From: Pseudomonas putida
GTDB taxonomy: Bacteria > Pseudomonadota > Gammaproteobacteria > Pseudomonadales > Pseudomonadaceae
Assembly: GCF_002025705.1 (NCBI RefSeq)
Contig: NZ_CP018846.1
Location: forward strand, 2,161,501 to 2,225,500
Direction of reading: 5' to 3'
Length of the DNA: 64,000 nucleotides
This document shows, piece by piece, positions 55,733 to 64,000 of this stretch. The number at the start of each line of letters is the position of its first letter. Position 1 is the first letter of the stretch. The notes under the pieces were generated by a model. It saw only the letters and a list, made by a program, of their open reading frames with translations. It was not told where the DNA came from and did not search any database. Made by a program: the position numbers and the translations under genes.

Positions 55733-57943
55733 ATGCCCGTTGTCAGTCGTCCCTGCGGTCGCAGCGCTCTTACGCTTGCCCTGCACAGCACCCTGCTGAA
55801 CTTTGCCCTGGTCGCAGGCAGCGCCACTGCCTGGGCTGCGAGCCCTGAGCAGCCAGAAGCTGCAGCGCAGAGCGCCGGCAGCAGCCCCGATGCGCTGGTC
55901 CTCGACAACACCAATGTCGACGCCAGCTATCACGGCCCGGCGCTACCGGACGCTTTTGCCGGTGAGCAAGTAGCGCGGGGGGCACGCCTGGGGATGATGG
56001 GCAACAAAGACATCATGGATACCCCCTTCAGTGTGACCAGCTACACCGCCAAGACCCTCGCTGACCTGCAGACGGTCACCGTTGCCGATGCCCTGGAGCG
56101 TGACCCGTCGGTGCGCTCTACCGGGCAGACAGGGGGCATCGTCGATTCGTTCTTCATCCGTGGCTTCCCGGTCGGCGAGGGTAACCTGGGTGAGCTGGCC
56201 TTCGATGGCGTTTACGGTGTGGCGCCCAACTACCGGGTGTTCACCGAGTACGCCGAGCGCGTCGAAGTACTCAAGGGCCCCGGTGCTCTGGCCTATGGGA
56301 TCTCACCGAACAGTGGTGTAGGGGGCGTGATCAACATCGTGCCGAAGCGCCCGCTGGAAGAAGACCTGACCCGCTTCACCGCCAGTTATGCGATGGACAC
56401 ACAGGTAGGCGGCCACCTCGATGTAAGCCGGCGCTTTGGTGACGAGAAACAGTTTGGCGTGCGCTTCAATGGCAACCTGCAAGGCGGCGATACCGCCGTC
56501 GACAACCAGCGTCGCGACCTGGGGATTGCCGCCATTGCCCTGGATTACCGCGGCGAGCGCCTGCGCCTGAACCTGGATTTCATCAGCCAGAAAGAAAGCT
56601 ATGAAGCGGCGTCGCGGCCATTCACGATCGCACCGGGTGTCGAGGTTCCGTCTGCCCCTAACGGGCGAACCAACCTGCCGCAGGACTGGGGCTGGTCTGA
56701 CACCAAGGAGCAGTCGGCGTTGCTCGGTGGTGAATATGACCTCAGTGATGCGCTCACGGTGTTTGCTCACGCAGGTGGCGGCAAGGCAGACGTCAAGCGG
56801 ATGTCCGACCAGGTACCGCGAATCCTCAATGATGCAGGTGATACCAGCAACATTCCCGGTTACTACAAGTTCAACGTGGATCGTTCCACGGCGGATGTGG
56901 GCATCCGTGGTGTGTTCGCCACCGGGCCGGTCAACCACACCACGACGGTGATGGCGACCCAGTACAAGGACGAGCTGTCCCGCGGGATCAACAACGGTAG
57001 CGAGATTCGCTCCAACATTTATCACCCGGTGGATGTGCCCAAGCAGTACATCAATGCGCCGAAGGTGCTGCGTATCTCCGAGTCGGACCTGTCCGGTGTG
57101 GCGCTGAGCGACACCTTGTCCATGCTCGATGACCGCTTCCAGCTCACCCTGGGCGTGCGCCGGCAGAACATCGAATCGCGAAACTACAGCTCCACAGGCG
57201 CGGTCAGCTCCAAGTATGACGACAGCGCGACCACCCCTCTGGTCGGGGTGGTGGTCAAGCCTTGGGACAACGTATCGCTCTACTACAACTACGTCGAAGG
57301 CCTGAGCAAAGGCGACATCGCGCCCGGCACCGCAGCCAACGCGGGCCAGGCCTTTGCGCCGTACAAGTCCAAGCAGCACGAGGTCGGTGTCAAATACGAG
57401 CTGGGTACCTTCATGACCACCCTGGCACTGTTCCAGATTGAAAAACCGAGCGGGGAAGTCGGTGCGGACAACGTGTTCTCCGTACAGGCAGAGCAGCGTA
57501 ACCGCGGCGTTGAGCTGAGCATGTTCGGTGAGGTCGCGCCAGGCACCCGATTGATGGGTGGTGTGACGCTGCTTGATGGTGAACTGACCGACTCTGCTAC
57601 TGCGGCCAACCGTGGCAACAAGCCTGTCGGCGTGCCGGATGTGCAGGCGAACCTGTGGGCCGAGTGGGATACCCCATGGCTCGAAGGCTTCACCCTGACC
57701 GGCGGAGCCATCTATACCGACAGCCAGTACGTCAACCAGGCCAACACGCAGGAATTGAGTTCCTGGACGCGTGTCGATGCCGGCGCACGCTATGCGACGA
57801 AAATCGATGGCCGACCCACCACATTCCGCGCCACCGTGCAGAACGTGTTTGATCGCGAGTACTGGTCTGGCGTGGCTTCGTACGGCGCCTTCTCACCGGG
57901 GTACCCACGTACCTTGCAGTTGTCGGCAACTGTCGATTTTTGA
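55733..57943 (+). CDS. TonB-dependent siderophore receptor without signalling domain
   Basis: A 736-residue outer-membrane receptor with a signal peptide (ending near ATAWA), a plug beginning NKDIMDTPFSVTSYT and a barrel ending in VDF. It lacks the STN domain but is clearly a paralogue of the receptor at 51551-53962; long stretches match, for example the plug segment GGIVDSFFIRGFP and EGNLGELAFDGVYGV. It is divergent from fecI. It may be a second uptake protein for the same or a related ferric chelate, controlled by the sigma factor. Confidence 0.93.
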   Translation: MPVVSRPCGRSALTLALHSTLLNFALVAGSATAWAASPEQPEAAAQSAGSSPDALVLDNTNVDASYHGPALPDAFAGEQVARGARLGMMGNKDIMDTPFSVTSYTAKTLADLQTVTVADALERDPSVRSTGQTGGIVDSFFIRGFPVGEGNLGELAFDGVYGVAPNYRVFTEYAERVEVLKGPGALAYGISPNSGVGGVINIVPKRPLEEDLTRFTASYAMDTQVGGHLDVSRRFGDEKQFGVRFNGNLQGGDTAVDNQRRDLGIAAIALDYRGERLRLNLDFISQKESYEAASRPFTIAPGVEVPSAPNGRTNLPQDWGWSDTKEQSALLGGEYDLSDALTVFAHAGGGKADVKRMSDQVPRILNDAGDTSNIPGYYKFNVDRSTADVGIRGVFATGPVNHTTTVMATQYKDELSRGINNGSEIRSNIYHPVDVPKQYINAPKVLRISESDLSGVALSDTLSMLDDRFQLTLGVRRQNIESRNYSSTGAVSSKYDDSATTPLVGVVVKPWDNVSLYYNYVEGLSKGDIAPGTAANAGQAFAPYKSKQHEVGVKYELGTFMTTLALFQIEKPSGEVGADNVFSVQAEQRNRGVELSMFGEVAPGTRLMGGVTLLDGELTDSATAANRGNKPVGVPDVQANLWAEWDTPWLEGFTLTGGAIYTDSQYVNQANTQELSSWTRVDAGARYATKIDGRPTTFRATVQNVFDREYWSGVASYGAFSPGYPRTLQLSATVDF

Positions 57944-58048
57944 ACCTGTCAGGAAGTTCAGGTTGAGGCGAAGAGGCAGTGAGGTACGAGGCCGTAGTCT
58001 GGCCGGGCTGGACAAAAACGTCTCTGGACTCAACCGAAGGTACTGCAC

Positions 58049-58270
58049 GTGAAAAAAGTAATTGAAGGCATGGTATTGGCCACGCTGTTGACCGCTTCGC
58101 TGACGGCTTTGGCCGAAGGCGGTGGCGACACGGTAGCGGCGCACATGGATGCGGCGCGCCAGCGTTCGATGGAGCACCTGCGCCAGGTGGTCAAGGCGCG
58201 CGCCGCTGACCCCATGCAGGTCGAGCAGCAGCCTCAGCTCAAGGCAGACCCTGCCCAGGCGCGGGGCTGA
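58049..58270 (+). CDS. Small periplasmic protein, PtrA-like
   Basis: A 73-residue protein with a signal peptide (MKKVIEGMVLATLLTASLTA, cleavage after LA) and a mature start EGGGDTVAAHMDAARQRSME. The EGG-D-x3-A start and size recall the small copper-inducible PtrA-type proteins of Pseudomonas, though I give this only as a resemblance. GAAGG lies upstream of the ATG. It converges on a two-component system, sharing one terminator. Confidence 0.7.
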   Translation: MKKVIEGMVLATLLTASLTALAEGGGDTVAAHMDAARQRSMEHLRQVVKARAADPMQVEQQPQLKADPAQARG

Positions 58271-58285
58271 TGCTTGCCGGGAGTC

Positions 58286-58308
58286 GCCAGGGGCGCACAG
58301 CCCCTGGC
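58286..58308. terminator. Bidirectional hairpin between convergent genes
   Basis: GCCAGGGGC and GCCCCTGGC form a nine-base-pair stem with a five-base loop between the small periplasmic-protein gene and the convergent kinase gene. It is followed by AGTTTC on the plus strand. It can serve both transcripts. Confidence 0.7.
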
Positions 58309-58312
58309 AGTT

Positions 58313-59680
58313 TCAGTGGCCCAGTTCATGCCCTTTGATGGTAATGATGCAACCGGGGTTGGCATCGCTGACCTCCAGTGCCAGTTCATGCAGCCGCGCC
58401 ACTGCGGCGACCATGCTCAGTCCCAGCCCGTTGCCGACCGTGTGGCGACTGCTCTCGGAGCGGTAAAGCCGGCGGAACACTGCCTCACGCTCTGCTTCCG
58501 GAATGCCCGGCCCCTGGTCGGCCACGGTCAGTGCCACGGTTCGGTTGGCATTGCTGACCTCGACCGTAATGACAGAGTGATCCGGCGAGAACTTGATGGC
58601 GTTGTCCAGCAGGTTGCAGGTGGCATCGAACAACAACTGTGGGTCGCCTGAAATCATCGCCGGGCCCTTGCCGGCGACCAGGCGCACGCTGATGCCGCGC
58701 TCCTCCGCCAGCGGCTCGAAGAACTCCACGGCGTCTTCGCCGATGCGGTTGAGATCCACCGGTGCGAAGTGGCTGCGGCGCACGCTGTCTTCGATTTCCG
58801 AAATGCGCAACAGTGCGCGGAACGTTGACAACAAGCCTTTGGCGTCGGCCAGGGCCGAATCGATCACCTGCGCATGTTCCCGTTCATCCAGCCCGCGCCG
58901 CTGGGCCCGCTCCAGGCCGGCGATCAGGCGCGTCAGCGGGGTGCGCAGGTCGTGGGCAATGTCGTCGCACACGCCCTTGACCTCGCTCATCAGGCGCTCG
59001 AGTTCATCGAGCATGCCATTGACCACGGTGGCGATCCGGTCGATGTCGTCCAGGCTGCCCTTGATCGGCAGGCGCCGGCTCAGGTCGCCTTCGACGATGC
59101 GTTTGATGGCCGCGCTGAGCGAGTTCAGGCGCAGGCGCGTGGCGTTGCCCAGCCACACCGCGCCGAACAGCCCGACCAGCAACAGCAGGGCCCCGCCAGA
59201 TGCCAGCGCCTGCACCAGCAGCTCGTCGAATTCGTGGATGTCGTAGACGTCCTGGGCGACTACCAGGACGTTGCCGTCGCTCAGCGCATGCTTGATGAAG
59301 CGGATGGGGCGATGGCCACCGGTGGGCTTGTCCCAGCGAAACTCGTCGGGCTTGTCGAAGGCCGGCGCTGCCGGCATGGCTTGCAGCGCACCAGCAAGCA
59401 CCTTGCCGTCGGCGCTGAACAGCGTGTGTGGCACGCGGCCCTCACGGTCCTGTTCGGCATGCCGGGTCATCTCCTGCAGGCGCACTTCTGGCGACTGAGC
59501 GCTGCGGCTTTCGATTTGCCGATGCAGGTTGGCGTCGACTTCCTGCTTGAGGTAGATCGCGGTCTTCCAGTAGGTGTAGCCGAACAGCCCGAGAAACGAG
59601 GCGCCGAACAGCAGCAGAAACAGTAGGCCAGTGCGAAAACCACTGGTACGCGGGATTTCGCTAAGACGCACGGAGGACAT
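58313..59680 (-). CDS. Sensor histidine kinase with HAMP domain
   Basis: A 455-residue kinase. Helices at about 15-35 and 160-185 flank a periplasmic domain; a HAMP linker follows (AIKRIVEGDLSRRLPIKGSL). The phospho-acceptor lies in CDDIAHDLRTPLTRLIAGLE, and NLLDNAIKFSP, DQGPGIP and GNGLGLSMV form the ATPase. The ATG at 59680 overlaps the regulator gene by 20 bases. It resembles CusS/PcoS-like kinases, which together with the small neighbouring protein suggests metal sensing; this is inference. Confidence 0.9.
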   Translation of the reverse strand: MSSVRLSEIPRTSGFRTGLLFLLLFGASFLGLFGYTYWKTAIYLKQEVDANLHRQIESRSAQSPEVRLQEMTRHAEQDREGRVPHTLFSADGKVLAGALQAMPAAPAFDKPDEFRWDKPTGGHRPIRFIKHALSDGNVLVVAQDVYDIHEFDELLVQALASGGALLLLVGLFGAVWLGNATRLRLNSLSAAIKRIVEGDLSRRLPIKGSLDDIDRIATVVNGMLDELERLMSEVKGVCDDIAHDLRTPLTRLIAGLERAQRRGLDEREHAQVIDSALADAKGLLSTFRALLRISEIEDSVRRSHFAPVDLNRIGEDAVEFFEPLAEERGISVRLVAGKGPAMISGDPQLLFDATCNLLDNAIKFSPDHSVITVEVSNANRTVALTVADQGPGIPEAEREAVFRRLYRSESSRHTVGNGLGLSMVAAVARLHELALEVSDANPGCIITIKGHELGH

Positions 59681-60347
59681 AGCCCGCCCCCCGGATGGTG
59701 TGCAGCAGGGCCGATTCGCCCTCACTTTCGAGTTTTTTGCGCAGGCGGCCGATGTGCACTTCGATGACGTTGGTACGCTCATCGTAGGCGTAGTCCCAGA
59801 CCGCCTCGAACAGCATGGTGCGGGTCACCACCTGGTCGGCATGCTCGGCCAGGTAATGCAGAAGCGCATACTCCCTGGGCAACAGGTTGATCTTGCGCTC
59901 GCCCCGCTGCACCGTGCGCCGCACCTGGTCGATGACCAGGTCGCCCACTTTCAGCTCATGGCTCTGCTGTACCGGCCGCGGCGCCTGCCCGCGGCGGATC
60001 AGGGCGTCGAGCCGGGCGGTCAGTTCGATGAACTCGAACGGCTTGGTCAGGTAGTCGTCGCCACCAGCCTGCAAGCCCCGCACGCGTTCGTCGAGGGTGC
60101 CGAGGGCGCTGAGCACCAGCACCGGCGTGGTGTTGCCGGCCGCGCGGATGGAGGTCAGCACGCCCAGGCCATCGACCTGCGGCAGCATGCGGTCGAGGAC
60201 GATGAGGTCGAACGGGCTGCTGATGGCCTTGAGGATGCCCTCGCGGCCATCGTGGGCCAGGGTCACCTCGAAACCGTGGTCTTGCAGGGCTGCCTCGATT
60301 TCCCGGGCAGTTGCCATGTCGTCTTCGACGACCAGTACGTGCGTCAT
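59661..60347 (-). CDS. OmpR-family response regulator
   Basis: A 228-residue regulator. The receiver has EDD near the start, phospho-acceptor Asp in LIVLDRMLPQVDGLG (near residue 53) and Lys in TKPFEF; the winged-helix C-terminus includes YALLHYLAEHADQVVTRTML and NVIEVHIGRLRKKL. It is the first gene of a two-gene operon with the kinase downstream and is divergent from the orphan regulator at 60483. Targets probably include the small periplasmic-protein gene. Confidence 0.92.
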   Translation of the reverse strand: MTHVLVVEDDMATAREIEAALQDHGFEVTLAHDGREGILKAISSPFDLIVLDRMLPQVDGLGVLTSIRAAGNTTPVLVLSALGTLDERVRGLQAGGDDYLTKPFEFIELTARLDALIRRGQAPRPVQQSHELKVGDLVIDQVRRTVQRGERKINLLPREYALLHYLAEHADQVVTRTMLFEAVWDYAYDERTNVIEVHIGRLRKKLESEGESALLHTIRGAGYVLRAS

Positions 60348-60440
60348 GAGTGCCTCGCTGTGGGCGGTTGCGCTGTATCACGGAGGTTTCACAACCTCGC
60401 GGGCATAGTGTGGCGCTTTGCGGTGAACAGCCAGGTCGCC

Positions 60441-60461
60441 GCTAGTTAAACTAAAGTTTAT
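60441..60461 (+). promoter_or_regulatory. Regulator motif upstream of the orphan response regulator
   Basis: GCTAGTTAAACT followed by AAAGTTTAT contains the inverted repeat TAAACT-AA-AGTTTA (60447-60460). It matches a block at 61165-61185 before the efflux operon in 15 of 21 positions. It ends 21 bp before the regulator's start codon. It is inferred to be the regulator's own binding site. Confidence 0.65.
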
Positions 60462-60482
60462 CGGGTTCAGGGAGCGCGCCAT

Positions 60483-61163
60483 ATGCGAATACTGCTGGTG
60501 GAGGATGATGCGGTGGCTGCCGCCTACCTGCAACGCGGGCTGGCCGAGGCCGGGCATGTCGCGGACATCGCCGAAGACGGGGCGCTGGGGCTGGACATGG
60601 CCCTGGAGGGGATCTACGACGCGGCCATCATCGACCGCAAGTTGCCCCTGCTGGACGGCCTGGCGCTGGTGCGCAGCCTGCGTAGCGAAGGCATCACCAT
60701 TCCGCTGCTGATGTGCAGTGCCCTGGCCAGCACCGAACACCGCGTCGAAGGCCTGCGCGCCGGTTGCGACGACTACCTGGTGAAGCCCTATGCCTTTGTC
60801 GAGGTGCTGGCGCGCCTGAACGCGCTGCTACGCAGTGCCGGCCTTGCCAGTGCCACCGGCGAGCTGCTGAACGTACCCGGCCTGCAGCTGGACTGCCGGA
60901 CCCGCCAGGCCAGCCGGGGCGGCCGGGTGATCCAGCTGCAGTACCGCGAGACCCTGCTGCTGGCCAAGCTGATGCGCCACAGCGGCGAAGTGGTGACCCG
61001 CGACATGCTCCTTGAAAGCGCCTGGGACTACCACTTCGACCCTAAAGACAACGTCATCGACAAACACATCTACCGGCTGCGGCGCAAACTCGACGAGGGC
61101 TTCGAGCAGTCCCTGATCACCACCATTCCCGGGTCGGGATATCTGCTCGAACCGCAAGGCTAG
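60483..61163 (+). CDS. OmpR-family response regulator, orphan, next to RND efflux genes
   Basis: A 226-residue regulator. The receiver has EDD near the start and phospho-acceptor Asp in AIIDRKLPLLDGL (near residue 51), and Lys in VKPYAF; the output domain includes YRETLLLAKLMRHSGEVVTR and VIDKHIYRLRRKLD. No kinase is adjacent on this strand. It is followed 115 bp later by the efflux operon, which carries a copy of the same promoter motif, so the operon is the likely target. Confidence 0.9.
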   Translation: MRILLVEDDAVAAAYLQRGLAEAGHVADIAEDGALGLDMALEGIYDAAIIDRKLPLLDGLALVRSLRSEGITIPLLMCSALASTEHRVEGLRAGCDDYLVKPYAFVEVLARLNALLRSAGLASATGELLNVPGLQLDCRTRQASRGGRVIQLQYRETLLLAKLMRHSGEVVTRDMLLESAWDYHFDPKDNVIDKHIYRLRRKLDEGFEQSLITTIPGSGYLLEPQG

Positions 61164-61164
61164 C

Positions 61165-61185
61165 GCTACCTAACATTTAGTTTAT
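61165..61185 (+). promoter_or_regulatory. Regulator motif upstream of the RND operon
   Basis: GCTACCTAACAT followed by TTAGTTTAT shares 15 of 21 positions with the motif at 60441-60461, including AGTTTAT. It lies just after the regulator's stop codon and 93 bp before the outer-membrane factor start. Confidence 0.6.
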
Positions 61186-61278
61186 TTTCCGGCGAATGGG
61201 CTGCCAGGGAAGCCTGCGTATCGTCGACCCCAATTCTGGACGCCTGTCCATTCGAGGGTTTGATGGAGACGCTTTGCC

Positions 61279-62712
61279 ATGGCTTTCCCGTTGCGGGCCA
61301 ACCGCCCGTTTTTCGCATGCATGCGTGGCCTTTGCTGTTGTGCCGTGCTGTCACTGGCGGGCTGCTCGTTCGTGCCCGCCTACCACACGCCCGAGGTGCC
61401 GAACGCCTCGGCCTGGCAGGCCGCTGACGCACCCGCCGCCGCCGTGCGAGGCGGCGCGTGGTGGCGCGAGTTTCATGATGAAGCGCTGAACGCGCTGGTC
61501 GAGCGTGGCCTGCGCGGCAACTACACCTTGGCTGCCGCCATCGCAAGGGTCGATCAGGCGCGTGGCAATGCCGCCGTCGCGGGGGCAGGGCAGTACCCGC
61601 AGGTGACGCTGGATGGCAACTACCAGCGGCAGAACAACTACTCGACCACCGCCAAGCGCAGCCTGTCGCTGGGTGCGACCTACGAGATCGACTTCTGGGG
61701 CCAGCACAAGGCGACGGCGGATTCGGCGGATGAACTGGCCACTGCCAGCGCCTTCGATGCCCAGACGGTGCACATGACCCTGGCTGCGAGCATCGCCGAC
61801 AGCTATTTCCAGGTGCGCTCGCTGGACCGGCGGATCGCGCTGGCCCAGCGCATCGTCAGCGATGCCCAGCAGTTGCTGGAGCTGGTGCAGGTACAGGCCA
61901 ACCTGGGTTCCGCCTCGGACCTTGAAGTCGCTCAGCAACGCAATGTGTTGCAGACCTACCAGGGCAGCGTGCCGGCGTTGCAGCAACAACGTGACCAGGC
62001 CCTCTATCAGCTTGCCGTGCTGGTGGGCACGACCCCGCAAGGGTTCGCCCTGGCGCCGGCCCACGAGGCGGCTGGCGAAGTACCGGCCCCGGCCCTTGGC
62101 CTGCCGCTCGACCTGCTTGGCCAGCGGCCGGATATCCAGGCGGCCGAAGCGCGCCTGAAATCCGCCAACTTCGATATCGGCGCGGCCCGGGCAGCGTTTT
62201 TGCCCAATGTCTCGCTGAATTTGCTGGGCGGTTTCGACACCCTCGGCGGCGGCAGCATCTGGAGTGCCGTAGGTGCTATCAGCCAGCCGCTGTTCAGCGG
62301 CGGCCTGCTCACCGGCCAGTTGAACGTGACCAAGGCCCACGCGCAGGAGCTGCTGGCCAGTTACCGCGAGCTGTGGATCGAAGCCTTGCAGGACGTGCAG
62401 ACCCAGATCAGCGCATCCCAGCAGTCGGCCAAGAGCTATTCGCTCAATGCCGGGGCCCTGGCGTCGGCCCGTGAGGCGTCGCGCCTGGCGCAGGTGCGCT
62501 ATCGCCTGGGCGCCACCGACTTCCAGACCCTGCTGATCGCCGAGCGCACCCAGTACCAGGCCGAGGACGCCTTGCTGCAGATCGACCTGCAGCACGTCCA
62601 GGCCGCCGTTGGCCTGTTCCGGGCGCTCGGTGGCGACTTCGACCCTTCAGTGACGAAACAGATGGCCAGCCACGCCCCAGCGGCGCCGCTGCACACGGAG
62701 ACAACACGATGA
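61279..62712 (+). CDS. RND efflux outer-membrane factor, NodT/OprM family lipoprotein
   Basis: A 477-residue TolC-like channel protein. It has a lipoprotein signal (CVLSLAGCSF) and two OEP repeats (about 70-255 and 275-460) with coiled-coil helices; the family motif PDIQAAEARLKSANFDIGAA marks the second repeat. GGAG precedes the ATG. It is unusual in coming before the adaptor and pump genes. Together they form a tripartite exporter across both membranes. Confidence 0.93.
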   Translation: MAFPLRANRPFFACMRGLCCCAVLSLAGCSFVPAYHTPEVPNASAWQAADAPAAAVRGGAWWREFHDEALNALVERGLRGNYTLAAAIARVDQARGNAAVAGAGQYPQVTLDGNYQRQNNYSTTAKRSLSLGATYEIDFWGQHKATADSADELATASAFDAQTVHMTLAASIADSYFQVRSLDRRIALAQRIVSDAQQLLELVQVQANLGSASDLEVAQQRNVLQTYQGSVPALQQQRDQALYQLAVLVGTTPQGFALAPAHEAAGEVPAPALGLPLDLLGQRPDIQAAEARLKSANFDIGAARAAFLPNVSLNLLGGFDTLGGGSIWSAVGAISQPLFSGGLLTGQLNVTKAHAQELLASYRELWIEALQDVQTQISASQQSAKSYSLNAGALASAREASRLAQVRYRLGATDFQTLLIAERTQYQAEDALLQIDLQHVQAAVGLFRALGGDFDPSVTKQMASHAPAAPLHTETTR

Positions 62713-63860
62713 TGTTCACCACCCAACCGCGCCGCCTGGGCCTGGCCGTCGCCGGCATCGGCCTGCTGGCCATCGGTTACCTGCGCTACGACGGCGCAGC
62801 GCCGGTCAAGGCTGTACAGGCGCCGCCCGTGCCGGTGCAGATCGCCCAGGTAACCGGGCAGGACATGCCGGTGTGGTTGGCGTCCATCGGCAATGTGCAA
62901 CCGCTCAACCGGGTGAATGTGCGCGTGCGCGCCGACGGCGAGCTGACCGCTGTGCGCTTCGAGGAAGGCCAGATGGTCGAGGCCAATGCCGTGCTGGCGA
63001 CCATCGATACTCGCGCCTACAAGGCGCAGCTCGCCCAGGCCCAGGCGGTGGTTGCCCGTGACCAGGCACAGATCGGCAACCTCAAGGTCAGCCTCGACCG
63101 CGCCAGCAAGCTGGCCCAGGCCAAGGCCGGCCCGACCCAGGATGTCGACACCTACAAGGCGCAACTGGCCGCGCAGCAGGCCAGCCTGCAAGCCGACCAG
63201 GCCGCCCTCGACAGTGCGCAGCTACAGCTGTCGTTCACCGAGGTGCGCGCGCCGTTCGCCGGGCGCACCGGCCAGCGCCAGCTCGATGTCGGCTCGATCA
63301 TCCATGGCAGCGAGGCCACCGGCCTGGTTACCCTGACGCAGATGAACCCGATTTCAGTGTCGTTTGCGGTTTCCCAGGATGAGCTGCCCGGCATCCTCCA
63401 GCAGCAGGCGCAGGCACCGCTGCAGGTGGTGGCGATGAGTGCCGATGGCCAGCGCGAAATTGCCCGCGGCAAGCTCACCTTCATCGACAGCCAGGTGGCG
63501 GCGGCCAGCGGCCAGGTGCAGCTCAAGGCGCAGTTCGACAACGCCAGCCAACAGCTCTGGCCCGGCCAGCTGGTGAGTGCACGGGTGCTGGTCGATACCC
63601 GGCAGAATGTCACCGCGGTGCCGGCCAGTGCCGTGCAGATGGGCCGTGAAGGCAACTACGTGTACGTGGTCGACGACCAGCAGCAAGTGCAAGTACGCAA
63701 GGTCGATGCCGCGCCGCTGGTGGTGGCCGGCGAGCAGTGGATTCGTGAGGGCTTGAAAGTTGGCGAGAAGGTTATCGCCAACGGCCAGTCCCGCGTGGCC
63801 CCTGGGGTGAAGGTGATGGATGCCCGGCAGGATGTGGCTGCCACGGAGGCGCAACGATGA
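62709..63860 (+). CDS. RND efflux periplasmic adaptor (MdtA/AcrA-like)
   Basis: A 383-residue membrane-fusion protein. It has an N-terminal anchor helix, a biotinyl-lipoyl-like domain (VNVRVRADGELTAVRFEEGQ), a coiled-coil hairpin of about residues 95-165 (QAQAVVARDQAQIGNLKVSL), and barrel and membrane-proximal domains. It overlaps both neighbours by four bases (ATGA), so the operon is translated as a unit. It joins the pump to the outer-membrane factor. Confidence 0.93.
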   Translation: MMFTTQPRRLGLAVAGIGLLAIGYLRYDGAAPVKAVQAPPVPVQIAQVTGQDMPVWLASIGNVQPLNRVNVRVRADGELTAVRFEEGQMVEANAVLATIDTRAYKAQLAQAQAVVARDQAQIGNLKVSLDRASKLAQAKAGPTQDVDTYKAQLAAQQASLQADQAALDSAQLQLSFTEVRAPFAGRTGQRQLDVGSIIHGSEATGLVTLTQMNPISVSFAVSQDELPGILQQQAQAPLQVVAMSADGQREIARGKLTFIDSQVAAASGQVQLKAQFDNASQQLWPGQLVSARVLVDTRQNVTAVPASAVQMGREGNYVYVVDDQQQVQVRKVDAAPLVVAGEQWIREGLKVGEKVIANGQSRVAPGVKVMDARQDVAATEAQR

Positions 63861-64000
63861 AGTTCCTGCTTGGGCTGGTCAGCCGCCGCGTGGGCTTGAG
63901 CGTGCTGGCGTTGGCCGTGTTGCTGCTGGGTACCGCCGCTTACTTCCGCCTGCCGGTGGCGGCCTTGCCGACGGTCGATTTCCCCACCATCCAGGTCACT
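63857..64000 (+). CDS. RND efflux pump permease, 3' truncated by window end
   Basis: Only the first 48 codons are present. The start ATG overlaps the adaptor stop (ATGA). The translation MKFLLGLVSRRVGLSVLALA, continuing LPVAALPTVDFPTIQVT, matches the N-terminal helix and the LP-V-x-FP-T motif at the start of the first periplasmic loop of HAE1-type pumps such as MdtB/MdtC. It is the proton-driven inner-membrane component. Confidence 0.9.
   Translation, partial: MKFLLGLVSRRVGLSVLALAVLLLGTAAYFRLPVAALPTVDFPTIQVT

Overview
The window is a high-GC chromosomal segment from a Pseudomonas of the P. putida group. The evidence is gene order. A MocR regulator, ccoG, a small DUF3203-type protein, mgtC-like, the crcY small-RNA locus, mvaB with its MerR regulator, pobC and pobA follow one another as I remember them in P. 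putida KT2440. Dispersed REP-type palindromes typical of the group also occur. I see no rRNA, tRNA, CRISPR, prophage or complete insertion sequence.

Layout. 1-9.5 kb: the 3' end of an EmrB-type exporter, an SDR enzyme, two tandem paralogous hybrid histidine kinases, a MocR regulator, ccoG and a small conserved protein. 9.5-16.2 kb: an MgtC/SapB membrane protein, the CrcY-type RNA gene with a sigma-54 promoter, mvaB with a LiuR-like regulator and its palindromic operator, pobC/pobA, and a gamma-glutamyltransferase. Two near-identical palindromic elements of about 240 bp bracket this 1.2-14.4 kb block in opposite orientation. 16.3-27 kb: a complete itaconate catabolic operon (ich, acyl-CoA dehydrogenase, MmgE/PrpD protein, ict, ccl) followed by a TRAP transporter. 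A divergent LysR gene is present, and the same 38-bp LysR-type operator occurs in front of both the enzyme block and the transporter block. 27-30 kb: a DUF4160/DUF2442 gene pair, a cupin and a DMT exporter.

29.5-36.3 kb: a second acid-catabolism module with a class III CoA-transferase, an HMG-CoA-lyase-family enzyme, a VOC protein, a D-2-hydroxyacid dehydrogenase, a DctA carrier and a TorF-like porin. Its LysR regulator is a paralogue of the itaconate regulator. Its substrate is not known to me, and it is the best candidate here for an undescribed pathway. 36.3-40.4 kb: small envelope proteins and a DUF3300-DUF2950 pair. 40.6-45 kb: a translationally coupled cytosine-use operon (codB, pucR-type regulator, codA) followed by a truncated M20 peptidase remnant. 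45-48 kb: two oxidoreductases and a GlxA-type regulator.

48-64 kb: a repeat-containing membrane protein and a lipoprotein next to a two-component system; an iron-type ECF sigma/anti-sigma pair flanked by two paralogous TonB receptors, of which only one carries a signalling domain; a second two-component system with a small periplasmic protein; and an orphan OmpR-type regulator beside an RND efflux operon that runs off the end. The orphan regulator and the efflux operon share a promoter motif.
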